The position numbers and the translations under genes are program-made. Below are positions 46,700 to 59,365 of a stretch of 64,000 nt of DNA, one piece after another (the first letter of the stretch is position 1; every line of letters starts with the position of its first letter). The DNA lies in contig QANT01001192.1 of assembly GCA_003254885.1 (NCBI GenBank), forward strand, positions 1 through 64,000. Direction: 5' to 3'. Below the pieces are notes generated by a model. The model saw only the letters and a program-made list of their open reading frames with translations, ran no database searches and was not told where the DNA came from. This stretch comes from Purshia tridentata. Its lineage: Eukaryota > Streptophyta > Magnoliopsida > Rosales > Rosaceae.

Positions 46700-48672
46700 T
46701 CAAGAATACATGTCTAAAGCTCTCACCATTTTTGCCTGGAATGGAGTAGACTTCCATTTCACATTCTGATCCTGCACAATTAAAGCACATTCCATCAAAA
46801 CCAAAAACAAAGAAACAGAAGAAGAAAAACCATTCAAAGCACATTTTCATCAAAACTAAAAACAAAGAAAAAGAAAAACCTGTAATGAACTTCACTCTTA
46901 CCTCTCTTTTCTGATCAGTACGACTCCAATAGCTCCCTACAGTACCTATGATTGGTACTTCATCAGGACTTTGGCTTCGCGACCGTTTTGGAGAGGAAGA
47001 AGCAGACAACTGTTTAAGCTCTTCACCGGTCCATGCTCCTAAAATTGGCCTATCTAGAAGGCTTCTCGGTGACTTTACTTTCTCACACATTGAGCTCTCC
47101 ACAGAATTATTACTAGAATTGTACTTGGGTGTGGTCTCAGATTCAACCAACCAGCTTGAAAGGCTGGTATCAACCCCAATTTCTTGGTCAGCAAGCTTCA
47201 GCTTCAGGTCATTGGGCTTTGGTCTTGTACAGTGTTTTGATAGCTTCAGAGTAGGCTCTGGACTAATGGGTATGTGGAAATCTTGCTCCATACTTATGTT
47301 CTCCTTCTCTTGGTGATTTGAAGCTATCGGAGTTGCTTTCTCTTTGACCTCCTTCCATTGTGTAAGATTTTCAATTGGGTTCAACACTGAATGGAAATAC
47401 AAACTCCTATCTCTAGCATTGTGGTTTGCCCCAATTGGCTTAACTTGGTCAGGCACACTAGGCTTTGGCATTGGACTATTGACCTCCTTCTCATCTGTTT
47501 CAACATCACAGACTTGTTTCCTAGAGTCTATTGATAAAGAAAACAAGGATTCAGAAGACTCTTCTTGAACTAGTATTTGTTTACCCTTGACCTCATCATA
47601 AACATGCCCATCATAATCATCTTCATTCAATTCACTGCCTACTACACCTTCCTTCTCTTGGTGCTCTGAAACTGTTGAAGTGGTTGCTTTCTCTTTGATA
47701 TCCTTCCATTGAGTACGATTTTCAATTGGATTCAACACTGGATGACAATGCCGACTCCTATCTCTAGCATTTTGGTTTGACCCAACTGGCTCAACTTCAT
47801 GGTCAGGGACACCAGACTTTGGCATTGGACTATTGACCTCCTTCTCATCTGTCTCAGCATCACAAACTTGTTTCTTAGAATTTATTGATAACGAAAACAA
47901 CGATTCAGAAGACTCTTCATCTTGAACTAGCATTTGTTTACTCTCGACCCCATCATCAACACTTCCTTCTAAATCTACCACATCTTCATATTGATCCTCA
48001 CTGTTTTGAAAATTTTCATATCTATGATTCAATCGATGAGATGATACCACACTTGATACAATTGAACCCACAACTAGTACGATCACTTTTGGTGTTTCCT
48101 CTTTCTTTTCATTATCCTTCTCCTCATTGCTTTCCACCAGATCACTGGTGACTTCTTTGACATTCAAATCAAGTGTGGCTTCCCTTTTTGCACCATTCTT
48201 TGACTGTTCTTCAATATCCTCTCTGGATACACATATTAATGAACAAACATATAGATTACCATAAATTCACACATATTAAATAGCCTGTGCTACGTTACCA
48301 TAAATAACACAAAACCCATAAATTCAGAAACTCCCAGAAAGAAGCGAAATCAAGACCCAAGCTGCAACAATAATAATGGATAGCTTACTTTGATTCTGCG
48401 CTGGGTACAATGTCTTCTAGTTCTAGCTTTGTGGGTTCAGCGGGTTGAATTTGAACAACTTCCTCATCAGCAGCTTCAAGGATCTATATATAGCAAATCT
48501 CAGATAAGTAAAATCTAAAGGAAGTATAATATAAAAATCAACAAAAAAAAAAAAAAACGTAAAGCAGCTTTTGGAAAGTGATGCTTACTTGGTGTTTAGA
48601 GGGAGTTACAGTCACTGATTTTGGGTGCTTTCGGTGCTTACAAGAAGTGAAACAAGCTAGAAAGCACACCAT
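46700..48672 (-). CDS. uncharacterised plant protein with internal repeat (523 aa)
   Basis: Four coding exons in gene order: 48589-48672, 48389-48483, 46902-48222, 46700-46771. I do not recognise a named domain. The protein begins MVCFLACFTSCKHRKHPKS and is acidic overall. A short hydrophobic patch lies at about 106-121 (VIVLVVGSIVSSVVSS). Two ~100-residue repeats at about 152-251 and 271-368 share SSESLFSLSI, ETDEKEVNSPMPK, NARDRS and LNPIEN. The conserved C-terminal motif is RPILGAW, then SPDEVPIIGTVGSYW, then VKWKSTPFQAKMVRALDMY. I have seen similar RPILGAL/STPFETRLE tails in other plant unknown proteins. That ending favours the GAG|GTAAGA donor at 46901 over reading on to a second donor. 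Function unknown. Confidence 0.8.
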
Positions 48673-49170
48673 TATTAGCTACTTTGCTTTGACTGCGGAT
48701 GCCTTTTGATTCAGAAAAGATGGAGACTGGTTTAAGAAAAGAGGGAGAAACGGTCAAGAAAGTTTTAAGAATCGAAAGCTTGAAAATATGACCGTTGGAA
48801 ATTGAGATGGTTGGGCTTCATTTAATGGAAGTCAGTTTGAGTGACTGAGTATCTACTAAATGGATCTTCTTACGGACCAAGTATGTTTTGGGCCTGTTGA
48901 GCCTATGCATTCTTAACAAAGCCCAATACTGAGCATTTCTATCAATTCTTAAAAACCCTAAAATAAAACATTTCAATGTGACAAGTGACATGACAACAAA
49001 AGCAGAATGGTGACAGCCCTCCTTTGTGCAAAAAAAACAAGAAAGAAAGCACAATGGTGACTGGTGACTGGTGAAGGGCCCATTCGTAATTTGAAAAGAA
49101 TATGTTCTTTCTCGGTTAACGAAATGAGTCAATGACTCTGTTGTGGCCCCCACGTGGGGACGGGTCCACT

Positions 49171-49376
49171 AATTGTTTTCCTTTCGGTAAAAGGTCCACT
49201 AATTACCGAGAGTACTAAGTTACTAGTAACAAGATAGTGTTGTTATATTAATTATATTTAAAATTGTTTTCCTTTCGGTAAAAGGTCCACTAATTACTAA
49301 CATTTCATGGTCGATTACCGAGAGTACTAAGTTACTAACTATAACAAGATAGTGTTGTTATATTAATTATATTTAA
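49171..49376. repeat. tandem duplication with internal indel
   Basis: Copy 1 is 49171-49261 and copy 2 is 49262-49376. Both start AATTGTTTTCCTTTCGGTAA and end in ATTAATTATATTTAA. Copy 2 carries about 21 additional bases bounded by ATTAC on both sides, so copy 1 could be a deletion between those short direct repeats. Confidence 0.9.
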
Positions 49377-50503
49377 GAAAAAGAAATTAGAATTTGCACT
49401 TGTATAGTTAATTCTAACCCATGCTGACCATGAACATTACCGCTATTATAAATGAGTAAAGGAAAATGTGTTATCTATTTATGATGATGATATTATTTTT
49501 TTGTGGTGAGCAAAAATAAACTCAAAATTTAACTGCGTAATTGCCATAAAATTTTATTCAATATAATTTGCTATTTTCGTATTTTCTTATTTCTATTACC
49601 TGGTAATTGTAAGATAAAATGGTCAGTCCAGATAAGAAAGTTTGAATAAAAATTTGAAACTAGTTAACCTCTTGAGCATTTAAATGGAAACGAAAATATA
49701 AATTTTGTTCAAACTTTTCAGAGGAAATCATCATATCTAACAAACCTAACTCTTTATCCTTAATTATTTGGATAAAAGAAACTTTCTATCCTTACTTTTT
49801 TCTTAATATATGTTTTTAATAGTTGATGATTCTAATTTCAGCATCATGTATCATCTTAACTTTCAAGTATTTTGAAAACCTGTTTTTTTCAGGCAAAGTA
49901 ATTAAATTATTTTACAGGTATGACTTTTTTCCAGCTATATATATAATATCAACTAAAAGCTGAGCATATACATCTCATGGTGGCCATGGCATGGCAATGC
50001 TATATTCATTACCTACTACTACTAAACTACATTATAGTCATTATGTCCATTGCTTGAATAAATAATTTAGACTAATTTGTTTTTTTTCTAGATGATTTAG
50101 ATTAATTAATTGTAAAGAGCATATTAGAACAATCAATAATATGTGACACCGGCCAGTGATTGGACCAAAATTAAGAAAGTGGGGGGAAAAGGCAAGTGTA
50201 AGTGTCAACTGTTAAGTCTGCAAGCCAAGGCAATGATGAGATTAATTAATCAAACTTTCATTAAGTTTGAAAGTTTGGGAGTTGTCCTGGTTTGCACTCA
50301 AAACCATATTATTCATCTCATAATGATAATGAGAGAGGTTGATCACTTTAACATGGTTTTTTTTAAGGGAGGGAGTTGGTGTTTTTGATTATTATCGTAT
50401 TTAACTAGAAGTGAGCAAAGGAGGAGGCATATGTGGCACCCTTCTAATAACTGCACCAAATAAACCCACTTTCTAGCTAATTCTATATATTTGGGTTTGC
50501 CAT

Positions 50504-50562
50504 GTGTGCAGTGTGCAGTGTGCAGTGTGCAGTGTGCATCTCTCTCTCTCTCTCTCTCTCTC
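50504..50562. repeat. (GTGTGCA)5 followed by (TC)12
   Basis: Five exact tandem heptamers cover 50504-50538, then twelve TC dinucleotides to 50562. The position just upstream of the FUT8-like transcript leader resembles a core-promoter CT tract. Confidence 0.9.
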
Positions 50563-51642
50563 AGCTGACAGAGATTGAATCAGCTGCACAAAAATCTTAA
50601 CAGCATTGAGTGGATGACTGCGGTTGTTCAGAGGATGATATGCCTGTTTCTTTCTTGAGAAACTGAACATGGTCAGCACCCCAATGCCACATACACTCTT
50701 TTCCTCTCTCCCTGTGAAAATACTGTTCTAAATTTTTTTGGGTTTTCTGAGATATCCAATGGGACTCTGATGCCAATTTTTCGTTTTCAATCTCTTCAAG
50801 GTACACAATTTATAAATAATGAAAAACTCATTCCAAATATGGTGTTTTGGTGTCTGCTTTTTACTCATGTCTATTTCTTTTCTAAACTGTTTGCTTCTTG
50901 TTTTGTGGTATGTGTCTCTATGCATGGGCTCTCTCTTGTTACCCAAGTGAAAGTATCTATTCTTTCCTTTTACAGCTTTGATTGGAATTTAATATTTCGT
51001 CTCTATCATTCTTTCTTTAACCTTCTGTGTTTTTATTTTTAACCTCAGAACATAAACTGGGTCCCTTCTTCCGTTTCTATCTTCTTCATTAAAGGTTTTG
51101 AATTGCCTTTTTTAATCCAAATGGGATCATAGGGTCTCTTTACATTTCTTATTGTTAATCAGCAAAATCAATTTTTTTGCTATTTATGGAATTTCCATTT
51201 CAGTTTGCATTTTATCTATCTGGTTGAATTAATGAATTTGCTACTTTTTTTCATTTTTATTACAGTGATTAACTGATAATAGTAAAATTTTCTTAGATAT
51301 TGCAGATATTCTGGCTCGAAATCTGCATTTCTGATAAGAAATTTCATTTATTTTTGGCATTTTGCAGTTGGAAGGAAGATAGAGGTGGACCACCAAGATT
51401 TAAAGGTGAAATGGATGGTTGAGATCGCAATTTTGTGATTCTTGTCCTTTGGTATAGTTTGGAACCTATTCCCATAAACAAAAGTAGAAGTAAAAAAAAA
51501 AAAAGCAAAAAACTGCTTCATGTGATTGTAGTAATGAGTTAGTTGGCGTGCCATGGAATTTTGGTGAAAAAGGTTTTCTGGGGTTTCTTTGTTTCTTGTA
51601 GTTGAAGAATTTTGGAGAAAGGAAAAAAGAGAAGTAATAATA

Positions 51643-54600
51643 ATGGAACCATTGAATCAGAAGTCGCTTGAGAGAGCTGTTTCTCAGAAGGCTTTGCAAA
51701 TGGGGAGTTCATTTCCATGCCAAATTTGTGTGGTGGGCTTTCTCTGTGGAATCTGTCTTACTTCTCTGTTCATGTCTGCTCTTACTTCACTTGGTACTTT
51801 CGAGTTTGGTGGGTTTTCATTTTCAACCATTTCTGAGGGTGCTTCAACTGGGAATTCAAGCTCAGGAATTATCAGTGAGTGAAATTCCTCATTATTATCT
51901 CATTTTTCTATTCTTGGCTTCTTTAGTTTTCAATATTCTAGTGGACCTGGTCATTTCTGCTTTTCTTTGCTCTACTTGGCTTTGCTTTTAATTAAAGGAA
52001 ACTTGGAATGAACCCATTATGCATTGAAATTTTTTGGGAAGTATAATTTGCTAACTTTAATGAGTTTGGTCACTCAGAAACTTTTAATGAGGTTTAACTA
52101 AAATCAGGGGTGAGAAAGCAGGGTGGTAATTATTAAAAGGTGTATTCAAAGCCACTTAAAGTTAGAATAACTTATTGATGAATAGATTTCGTTCACTTCA
52201 ATATTTAACTTTGATTATATTTGCTTCTTGAATATCTGCTTTATTAAGTCCATCCACTTCTTTTACAGAAATTATTCCAGTTGAACCCATTAGACCCTTG
52301 AAATTAGTTCCAAACACACCATCAATTACTAGCTGTTAGATTTCAGTCACATTTGGACCTAATGGCACCCCTATGAGTCATTGGTATGCATTGAATAGTT
52401 TAGTGAATTTGAAAGAATTTCTAAGAGATTATTTTCTGTTTTTGAATTAAAGATACGGTTACAGGCACAGACAGCAGTTTTAAACCCTTAAAAACAGCGA
52501 GAAAAGTTGATTCACAGAGAAGTGAAGAAATGATCAATAATGAGAGTGTCTCATTATTGTATTCAGCTTGGAGTGCTTTGCTAACTGAATCAGGTTCTGG
52601 AGAAAGTGATTACTTTCTGAGACTTGGACTAAACAGATCCAGTTTGCCAAATGCCCCTCATTTGGAAAACTGCAAGTTGAAAACACAAGTAAATGAGCGG
52701 CTTGATAAGCATGCTGAGAATGAGAGCTATCCTCCTTGGACAAGCTGGAAGGGATTGTTAGACAGCTTCCCAACAGCTGCAACTGAGCAGTCGAGATATT
52801 ACAGGCATCAAGCTATATCTGAAGGTGTTTATGCTCCCTGGGTATGTTTCTAGGATTTATATTCCAATAGCTATTTAATACTCTAGAACAATAATTTGGA
52901 GAATCAGCTATTATGTCAATGTTATGCATATATTTATGATTTGTACATATATACTCATGTTTATATAATTTCAAGACCAATCAATTCTTGTTTTCATCAT
53001 GACCCTCATTCTGCATAGCAAGAATGCCAAGTAACCGTGAACCGTCTTGCAAAGAGTTCAGGGAACATTCTGATCTGTAATGAGTCTAACATTATTTCCC
53101 CAAAATTCTAACCTGTATATGTAATCATAGATGATTGGTGAGCTCCATATTTAAGCACAGACTGTGCTATATTGAACATTTTAATCACTGCAGTGTTAGT
53201 GACATAACATGATATTGTTCTGCAATCTTTCACAACTATGCAAGCTTTTGTAGGTTACAGGGTCTGATGAAGAAAATTACCCCTTGACTAGAAAAGTGCA
53301 ACGAGACATATGGATGCATCAGCATCCTTTGAACTGCAGTGATCCCAATGTAAAATTTCTTGTAGCTGACTGGGAAAGGTTACCTGGATTTGGCATTGGA
53401 GCTCAGATGGCTGGAATGTGTGGGCTTCTAGCTATTGCAATCAATGAAAAAAGGGTCCTTGTTACCAACTACTATAATCGGGCAGACCATGATGGTTGTA
53501 AAGGTATAACATAAAGATATATCATCTTAGTGGTTTTAATGGTACATAACTTCTTCGATAAATAATGACAAGTTCCATGTATTTATAGGTTCATCCCGCT
53601 CCAGTTGGTCTTGCTACTTCTTTCCAGAAACATCCCTAGATTGTCGAGATCGTGCATTTGAGCTTATGCATAGTGAAGAAGCCTGGAAAAAAGGCATTGT
53701 TAAGGCAAAAGAAAATTATAATTCGAAGCAAATATGGGCTGGACATACACCTAGGTAACAAATTGCATTTTCATTTTCAGTTCACTTCTCAGTAATTGGC
53801 TGAGTATATTCTTTCATGTCATTATGTAAATATTTAATGCAGAATATGGGGTGATCCCTGGAGTCATTTGCAACCTACAACAGAAATAAATGGAAGTTTA
53901 GTTGCTTATCATCGCAAAATGGATCGGAGGTGGTGGAGAGCACAGGTAATCCCTATAGTTCTTCTATAAATGTTTGATATGTTTGCTTTTACAAATCCAA
54001 AGACATTATAGTCAAAGAAAAGCAAGATCTACCAGACTCCTACGGTCCTACCCTTCTTATGGAAATGTTGAAATAAATGCAAATCTGAAACCTACACTCC
54101 CATGTTATCTACTGTTAGATAGTGGCTTTAAGGTTTCATTTCTTTCCTTATTTTTCTCTTCCTCCTATTTTCAAAAAGAGAAGATATACATATTTTTAAA
54201 GACAAACACTATAGTTGACTGCATTGGAACACTGTAAGAGCTCATTTTCTGGTAAACACCGACACATGGAGCATTTTCCTTCCATCATTAATACTTCTAA
54301 AAGAGGCATCCAAGTGTTGTCATTTGTTCAGTTATGGATAATCACTTTAGTTTTCCAGATTTGATTGTAAATGGTTACATTATTTCAGGCAGTACGATAC
54401 TTGATGAGATTTCAAACTGAGTACACATGTGGCTTATTGAATGTTGCTCGCCATGCTGCATTTGGAAAGGAAGCTGCCAATATGGTTGTAAGAAGTTTTG
54501 ACAAAGAATGGCCCAGGGTTTGTTGGTTTTATCCCTTTTGCCCTGTTTTGCTTGCAGGAAGTGGTAGATAATAAAATTTGGGAATCATATATTGATCTCA

Positions 54601-55348
54601 TAATTCTTGGAGGGGTATCCCTTATCCATTTCTAGTCTATTAAGGAAAATAATCTTATTTAGCATAACAATCTTCGTCTCTCTGAAACTGTTCGAAAATA
54701 AAAAGCCATAGTTTTTCTCAAATGATTAAGATTTATGATAAATCTTTGTTGCAGGATGGTACAATCAACCAAAAGTCAGATATTGAAGAATTTGTTTGGT
54801 CTGATCACAAGCCGTGGATGCCTAGACCACTGCTCAGCATGCATGTAAGAATGGGAGACAAAGCATGCGAAATGAAGGTAGTTGAGTTTGAAGAATACAT
54901 GGGTCTTGCTGGCCGCATTAGAAAGCGCTTCCCACAGCTTAAGAGTGTTTGGCTCTCTACTGAAATGCAGGTAAATTTTTGGTGCATTAAAATCATTTCT
55001 TCGAAATAGTTATAGAAGTTATGGATGATGCTTATATCTAACACTAACAATGGTCCAATCTAAACCCAGGAAGTGATTGATAAATCCAAAGGGTACCCTC
55101 ACTGGGACTTTTACTACACAAATGTGACACGCCAAGTTGGAAACATGACGATGGCTACATATGAGACGAGTCTTGGGAGGAAAACTAGCACGAATTATCC
55201 GCTTGTTAATTTCTTGATGGCAACTGAAGCTGACTTTTTCATTGGAGCATTGGGTTCTACTTGGTGCTTCCTTATAGATGGAATGAGAAACACTGGCGGG
55301 AAAGTTATGGCTGGATACTTGAGCGTCAACAAGGACCGATTCTGGTAG
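51643..55348 (+). CDS. FUT8-like (alpha-1,6-fucosyltransferase-type) membrane protein (587 aa)
   Basis: Eight coding exons: 51643-51874, 52453-52841, 53254-53503, 53589-53754, 53843-53945, 54389-54517, 54755-54970, 55070-55348. It has a type II layout: a short cytosolic N-terminus, one membrane helix at about 27-50 (ICVVGFLCGICLTSLFMS), then a luminal stem and a C-terminal catalytic-like domain. HVRMGDK (about 453-459) matches the HxRxGD nucleotide-sugar motif of FUT8/NodZ-type fucosyltransferases. It is followed by VWLSTEMQ, YPLVNFLMATEADFFIGALG and STWCFLIDGM, in the order seen in GT-B fucosyltransferases. Plants are known for alpha-1,3 rather than alpha-1,6 core fucose, so the acceptor substrate is uncertain. 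Golgi localisation is inferred from topology. A related Arabidopsis gene (At5g28910) is, from memory, annotated the same way. Confidence 0.8.
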
Positions 55349-56409
55349 AATACAGAGGTTCATCTAAACTGGCAGTTAATAGGCATGTAAATAATAGGTC
55401 AACAAGTTTGTTGTCTGTATATGAGACTGAGTATTAGAGTATACACGTCTATCCTTAAATCATGTTAGTTCTGTACATGCCCAAATATATAAGAAAAGAT
55501 CCATAAAAGTAGATGTTCTGAATCACTCTCATTTTTGTGATGTAAATTTACTGTAAACGAGCTTTATTGCTAAGCGTATGCTCATGTAAGAGGGTTGGGA
55601 TCCGCTTAATTTCATAATATCATTGGCCTTGGCACTGATATGGTTTGGGATGGCCATGCAGCAATCTTTTTTTCTTTTCTTTTTTTTTTTTTGGGTTTTT
55701 GGCAGCCACCACTCATAGCTATAAAAAAAAAAGGAAGGGAAAAAAGAAAACAGAAAACAAAGGATAGGGTTATGATTAGAATTAATGCTACTTTAGAAAA
55801 ATTGAAGGGCATCTTGTCATCTTGTGATTCATGGAGTGGCACAATTAAAAAGACCACGAGAGAACCGAGGGTATAATTGCAAAACGGATACTCATAGCTC
55901 AGTTTTCTAACCAGGTCAAGACGACAACAATACTGCAAAAGTTTTCACTTAGAGGGGAGATGCAACGATTTGCATATATTTTGGCAAACCCAAACTCTGA
56001 TGTTATCATCTTGATTCTTGTCAATGTTAAAGCATTTCATGCATTATCAGTACAAAACAGACAGAACTGAAACAGATAGTTTTAGCTACAATGACAGGCA
56101 CAAGAAAATACCAAACACAAAAATGTGGAATCGATAAAAACAACTTACATACAAAGATTGATGTGAATGAAAAATTAGAATAAGAGAAGCCGGTTCCTCT
56201 CTGATTTCACAGCACATAACGATACAACAATTGAAGAAGTTACCCTTCTTCTAAATCAACAATTAATAGCCTAAAACGTATCTGGTAAGACTTCCACCAT
56301 GGAATCCAAAGACAAGAACAAAGGTCAGGAGTGCACCAGAATGAGCTTTACCTCTTTTTTGTCCCACCAAGTCCCTCACAGAGGCATTGTAACATTGATG
56401 CATGCAAAA
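55349..56409. other. convergent 3' flanks (FUT8-like and ANKRD13-like)
   Basis: 3' untranslated DNA of two convergent genes, with A/T-rich simple tracts near 55670-55770. No gene is seen. Confidence 0.5.
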
Positions 56410-59365
56410 CTACTCTTCAACATCCTCACTGGCCCGATGTCCCCCATCACCACCACCCTTGGCAGTTGCATGTTTCCTGTTTTTCTTGCTCCTGGCTTTC
56501 TTGGCCTTCATGCGGCGTTTTTTCTCATTGGCATCAACCCAGGTATAGTCCGATGGTATGAAGAAGGGGTCAATCTCATCCTTATATCGGTGACTATCAC
56601 TGTCACTTGATTGCCCACCACGACTACCTCTCATCCATGAAATCCATGAAGAGGATCCCTCTGATTCCTTCGACTTTGCATCCTGAAAATGCGCTGGACT
56701 GGAGAGAGGGGTTGAAAACTCCTCCATTGGTTGGAGCTCCTCAAATTTTGTGAACGTTACAAGAACTCGTATTGTTGGGACAATTGGAATGGCAACCTGT
56801 GGTAGGGAAATGCAACATTATGTTAACATTAAAAGCAGAAGCTAAAAGACAATATTGGGTAAACCTAACTATTACAAGATGTAATTCCTTTTAGAAAAAT
56901 GATTTATCAACACAATACCAGATGAATGAAATAAGACACTACAACCTCAAGCCACCACTTTTTCCTTCCACACAAAGCAAATACAAATAAAAAATCGATC
57001 AACAAAAATAAGAGCTAGTCGATCCTTATAGATTTCAAATGTTCCATGCTAAAGTTGGATATTTCAAATGTCTTCAAGAGTTAGTGGTCCTTCATTCAAA
57101 CAAAGAATTGCAGTATTATATCCAATTTCTGCTCTATTATATGCCTTCCTGGAACTTACCTTATTAAAGTTCCTAGCTGTATACCAAAGATGATCTGTAT
57201 CTACCATTTGCAGCTCGAACTTTCAAGGAGAGTGACAGTCAGTAAAAAAGGGGCAGCAAGATGTCCTTGAATGAATCTTATTCTAGACTCATGTCAACTT
57301 TCGAATGTCTAACTAAACCCTCCCCCCCCCCCCCNCCCCCCCCCCCCCAAAAAAAACAAAAAAAAAGGAAGAAAGAAATATACACACAAAAACAAATATT
57401 AGAAGAATCTAAAGAGAACCCTCACCAATTACCAAGAAAACTTCATCCAGAATATTTTGAGCTCTTTTAAAAATATATATATATATATATTTTGAGCTTT
57501 GTTACGCATTCACACCATATAACAAGAAAATTATTTGGCAGAAATCAAAAGAATTGTGGAAGAATAAGTTGAATTTTGTTTATGAAATAAATTTTAATCA
57601 GGTGAATTATAATAGAAACTGGAAACAGTAACATAAGCCTAATCAAAATTAATTGCATAAATAACCAAACAGAAGAAAATAGATGAAACCATAGTCTATC
57701 AAGCTCAAACTTTTGGATTACCTTGACAGGAAAAGTGCCATGGGGCAGTTTAGTAGTCAAAAGTTCCCTGAGTCTCCTTATGGCCTTCACCTTGTTTGCT
57801 AAGATGTCTAGTAAAGGAAGAAGCTCATCTGTTTTCAAAGGGAAATCTGGTGTCAACCACAAGACAGGTCTCAAACCCTTTTTGTACTCACTCTCATGCT
57901 TAGCCTCACCAGACCCCTTCTTCTTTTTCTTCTTACTGCTTTTATCTTTTCCCTTCTTGGAATCTGCTACATCATCTCTAGGTAATTCAGATGATGGTTT
58001 TTGATGATCAAATGATTTCTGGTTGCCACCTTCTGGGGCCAACTTTGAGAACTTTTTCAAAATCTTTGGATCTTCGGATTCATCATTTCCCTTTGAACCT
58101 TTCTTGTTCCAACCAAACCAAGTCTTCTTCTCCTTAACAACACCATTGGATTCACAGTTCTCATAAGAGCCTCCTGAACCATTTTCATGGCACTCAGCAG
58201 CTCCATTTTCATCGTCCTCGCAAACACCATCTGCATTCCCCATACTAAGTGCAGAATCCAACTGTATTTTTTCCTCAGCAGTCAATACATCATCGTATTC
58301 ATCATTATCACCACCATTTGCCATCCTTTCTTCATCATCCACTGCAAAGAGCTCCTCATCAGTCATAGCGCCAGGAACCCGCCTCGACTTCACACTCACC
58401 ATCACGTGAAGCATATCATAAACTCTGGCCTTCCAGTTTCCAACCATCTCAGTCCTCTCCTGTCGCCTCCAATTTAAATGGGGAACAAGCTCTGCCTGAG
58501 TAACATCAATGCCTGGCCTATACATATTTGTCTGTGACATCAAGGCCACTTCATGGGCAACTTCAGCTTCGGTTGGTTGGGCACCAGCTCCTTCCAAAGC
58601 ATTAGTGATTTCTTTCTCCTTATGCGCAAGAACAATCAAAGAACCAGGTGACAAATTCACATTACCATCCTCTGAAGTGTAGCCCTCTCCAAGAAACAGA
58701 AATGTTTGATCAGACCTTTGAATGCGAAACCCATCAAAACCAGCAAGGGTCATATCAGCACGGAGATTAGAACCACGCTTCCAAATGCGGTAAGTATCCG
58801 ATGGTGCAATTCGACCAATAAACGGGATGACTGAGCTCTCAAAATGAAAAGTTATCTCCATGTAAAAATCACGGATACGGGCTGCAGAGGCAACAATACG
58901 AGGAAGTCTACGACACCATTTCGCCCAAGCAAGGGGTTGGTAATGCCGCGCAATAATCATAGCAATTGCTTCCTCTCTAGTGCAGACTGCTTCTTGGAGA
59001 GCACTCCAACCATTCTCATTTTGAAGACTCCAATCAGCACCAGCCGCCATCAAAATCTCTGCTGAGGTTGGGTCCCGGAGACGCACTGCAAGATGGAGAG
59101 GGGTCTCACGACCAGGAACATCTCGGCGATCAATGAGTGCTGAGACAGCATCAGCTCGGAGCTCAGCCTCAAAGGATTCAGCTTCGGTGCTTACTTCACT
59201 GGCCTTGGCAAGCCGAGGGAGGGTAGAGATAATGCGCCTGAGGGCTGCATAGTCACGGCGAGCAACTGCCAAATGAGCTGGACTGTGGGCATATTTGGAT
59301 AAATCTTCCATTGATTCTACTGCTTTTACTATTCTCTCTGTTCCTAAAGCTAATGTTCCTTTCAT
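56410..59365 (-). CDS. ANKRD13-like ankyrin/GPCR-chaperone domain protein (676 aa)
   Basis: Two coding exons in gene order: 57722-59365 and 56410-56796, spliced at CCTGTCAAG|GT. The ATG at 59365 gives MKGTLALGTERIV. Ankyrin repeats occupy about 25-150 (SPAHLAVARRDY, TPLHLAVRLRDP, GADWSLQNENGWSALQEAV). The GPCR-chaperone (ANKRD13-type) domain follows from about 165 (FYMEITFHFESSVIPFIG, RADMTLAGFDGFRIQRSDQ, GYTSEDGNVNLSPGSLIVL) and ends across the exon junction (PTIRVLVTFTKFEEL). A Lys-rich, low-complexity insert lies near 480-500 (GKDKSSKKKKKKGSGE), and the C-terminus is basic (KKARSKKNRKHATAKGG). Animal ANKRD13 proteins bind ubiquitinated cargo on endosomes. Plant members lack a proven role, and no ubiquitin-interacting motifs are evident here. 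Its 3' end faces the FUT8-like gene. Confidence 0.9.
57322..57348. repeat. poly-C tract with one N
   Basis: A C homopolymer of about 27 bases interrupted by N at 57335 and followed at once by an A-run. It lies in the intron of the ANKRD13-like gene. Length and the N are probably sequencing or assembly artefacts. Confidence 0.85.

Larger units (their letters stand above)
48673..51642. other. divergent intergenic region with 5' leader of the FUT8-like gene
   Basis: Contains the promoter of the unknown gene, a ~90-115 bp tandem duplication at 49171-49376, and the promoter/leader of the FUT8-like gene starting near the GTGTGCA and TC repeats at 50504-50562. A 5'-UTR intron is likely between about 50.8 and 51.6 kb, but its ends were not fixed. 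Confidence 0.5.

Noticed and set aside
46500-46771. Longer read-through C-terminus of the uncharacterised protein (GSECEMEVYSIPGKNGESF...)
   Set aside because: It needs reading through a strong GTAAGA donor; the spliced frame gives the family-like VKWKSTPF ending instead.
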